Source of the DNA: JBBRUG01 sp038247995
GTDB taxonomy: Bacteria > Chloroflexota > Chloroflexia > Chloroflexales > Chloroflexaceae
Assembly (NCBI GenBank): GCA_038247995.1
Contig: JBBRUG010000302.1
Span: forward strand, 1-7,564
Direction: 5' to 3'
Length of the DNA: 7,564 bases
Made by a program: the position numbers and the translations under genes. The notes beneath the pieces are model-generated. The model did not search any database. It had not been told where the DNA came from and worked only from the letters and a program-made list of their open reading frames with translations. Each line of letters starts with the position of its first letter. Position 1 is the stretch's first letter. Positions 6,714-7,564 of this stretch are shown in pieces.

Positions 6714-6730
6714 TGTATACACACGTACAA
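6713..6730. promoter_or_regulatory. Candidate autoregulatory operator
   Basis: The site contains the palindrome TGTATACA (6714-6721). It also contains a wider inverted pair, TTGTA (6713-6717) and TACAA (6726-6730). Its GTATAC core is shared with the site at 6535-6544. TTGTATACAC deviates from the FadR-subfamily pattern only at the last base. It overlaps the regulator's own -10 and start site. Confidence 0.55.
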
Positions 6731-6784
6731 CGAACCAATGCAAACGCTCACGCCCCAGGTTGGGTGGAACGTGGAACCCCAGGC

Positions 6785-7474
6785 ATGCTGACCCCGATTG
6801 GGAATCAACCGATTGAAAAGACGCCCACCTTTCGCGATGCGGCGTATCAGGCGATCAAACAGGCCATTCTTGCCGGCAAAATCGAGCCGGGCCAACCCCT
6901 GGTCGAAGAGCGTCTGGCGACAATGCTCCAGATCAGCCGCACTCCAGTGCGTGAGGCGCTGGCAATTCTTGAGCATGAAGGCTTAATCGCGCCAATCTAC
7001 CGGCGCGGGCTCTTTGTATGCAAACTGAGCCGCGAACAAGTAATCGAACTCTTTACCGCCAACGAAGCTGTCGAGCCGTTTTTAGCGCGGCGAGCGGCGT
7101 TTTATGCCACACTCGAACAGCTTGCTGCGCTCGATCTGGCGATTGCCGAAGGGGAAGCGGGTGTGGAAAGCGGCGACATCGCCGGCTTCCTCCGCTCGGG
7201 GCGGCTCTTCCACGCCGGGGTGGGCATGGCCGCCGACAACCCGACGCTGGCTCAATTTGTCGAGCGCAACGAAGAGCGCGTCGATCTCTTTCTGATGAGC
7301 TACGGCAAAGCCGTCGATGCCGAGATGATGAGCGCCTCTAATCGCGAGCATCGCGCCATCTACCGCGCCATCGTCGAACGCGACCCGGACGCCGCCGCGC
7401 GTCTCGCCACCTACCACTCCCAATCCAGCCGCGAACGCTTCGCCGCCCTCGCCAACGACGGAAGCGACCTGTAG
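6785..7474 (+). CDS. GntR-family transcriptional regulator with FCD ligand-binding domain
   Basis: The product is a 229-aa DNA-binding regulator of the FadR subfamily. The winged helix lies at about 15-80, with the recognition region running from EERLATMLQI (41-50) through SRTPVREALAILEHEGLI (51-68). An all-helical FCD domain follows at about 87-215. Of the usual FCD metal ligands (Asp and three His), H143, H189 and H211 are present, but the Asp four residues before the first His is Gly139. ATG 6785 was chosen because the frame's earlier starts (TTG 6713, GTG 6764) either overlap the promoter or lengthen the protein beyond the usual beginning. No strong ribosome binding site is visible. It is divergent from the sugar-acid operon and probably represses it. 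E. coli DgoR, also a FadR-type protein, controls galactonate genes in a comparable way. Confidence 0.92.
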   Translation: MLTPIGNQPIEKTPTFRDAAYQAIKQAILAGKIEPGQPLVEERLATMLQISRTPVREALAILEHEGLIAPIYRRGLFVCKLSREQVIELFTANEAVEPFLARRAAFYATLEQLAALDLAIAEGEAGVESGDIAGFLRSGRLFHAGVGMAADNPTLAQFVERNEERVDLFLMSYGKAVDAEMMSASNREHRAIYRAIVERDPDAAARLATYHSQSSRERFAALANDGSDL

Positions 7475-7502
7475 TTTGGGGCGACCGGTTTGGGGCGACC
7501 GG
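7475..7502. repeat. Two 14-bp direct repeats after the regulator
   Basis: TTTGGGGCGACCGG occurs twice in tandem, beginning immediately after the TAG stop codon of the regulator. A third copy begins (TTGGGG) but degenerates into a G-run. No function is visible. Confidence 0.85.
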
Positions 7503-7564
7503 TTGGGGGGGGCACAAAGGGGGCCCCCCCCCCCGCGTGGGGGGCCCCGAGTGGTGGCCCCGTG
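7503..7564. other. Homopolymer-rich tail, possible assembly edge
   Basis: The stretch contains 8 G (7505-7512), 5 G then 11 C (7519-7534), 6 G (7539-7544) and GC-only clusters, unlike the rest of the window. C-runs and G-runs could pair around GCGT (7535-7538), so a terminator-like stem for the regulator is conceivable. Sequencing or assembly error at a contig end is at least as likely. Confidence 0.6.

Larger units (their letters stand above)
6414..6784. other. Divergent control region of operon and regulator
   Basis: This 371-bp gap separates the leftward operon from the rightward regulator. It holds one promoter for each direction, two GTATAC-centred palindromes and a roughly 140-nt structured leader for the operon. 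The stretch between the two promoters (about 6592-6685) is more AT-rich, and I see no further recognisable site in it. I see no tRNA, small protein or mobile element in the region. Confidence 0.8.

Noticed and set aside
6713..6784. TTG 6713 as regulator start
   Set aside because: It overlaps the -10 element and lies upstream of the inferred transcription start, so it could not be translated from that promoter.

Overview
The window holds a divergently arranged catabolic locus from a GC-rich bacterium. A GntR-type regulator reads rightward at the right end. A five-gene cluster reads leftward over most of the window: a family-5 lipoprotein solute-binding protein, two DppB/DppC-type ABC permeases, a D-galactonate dehydratase-like enolase-superfamily enzyme, and a two-domain ferritin-like protein. 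The lipoprotein signal with a Pro/Thr/Ala linker, the sigma-70-type promoters, the GC-rich dispersed-looking repeats and the gene combination would fit a Chloroflexota (green non-sulfur) bacterium. No phylogenetic marker is present, so that placement is only an inference.

Layout from left to right. Positions 1-247 are non-coding, with two and a half copies of a 63-65 bp tandem repeat ending in a strong hairpin. Positions 248-1501 (-) encode the ferritin-like protein. The spacer 1502-1670 holds three 9-bp tandem units. Positions 1671-2837 (-) encode the DgoD-like dehydratase, 2841-3734 (-) the DppC-type permease and 3744-4667 (-) the DppB-type permease. A 34-bp hairpin at 4678-4711 separates the permeases from the binding-protein gene at 4719-6413 (-), which starts with GTG behind a near-perfect ribosome binding site. 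Positions 6414-6784 are the divergent control region. Positions 6785-7474 (+) encode the GntR/FCD regulator. Positions 7475-7564 are a short direct repeat followed by homopolymer-rich sequence that may be an assembly edge.

The likely logic, part seen and part inferred, is as follows. A strong promoter (TTGACA, 17 bp, TATAGT) drives the leftward operon and another (TTGACG, 16 bp, TATTAT) drives the regulator. Each has a GTATAC-centred palindrome near its start site, and the operon copy matches the published FadR-subfamily operator consensus exactly. The regulator therefore probably represses both its own gene and the uptake/dehydration operon until an acidic sugar or related ligand appears. 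The importer brings in a substrate that the dehydratase converts to a 2-keto-3-deoxy acid. No ABC ATPase genes and no downstream kinase or aldolase are in the window, so these must lie elsewhere.

The least familiar element is the last gene of the cluster. Its N- and C-terminal halves repeat the same pattern of Glu, [DE]xxH and ADE motifs, which suggests a duplicated ferritin-like di-metal domain. Its presence beside a sugar-acid dehydratase is not explained by any standard pathway.
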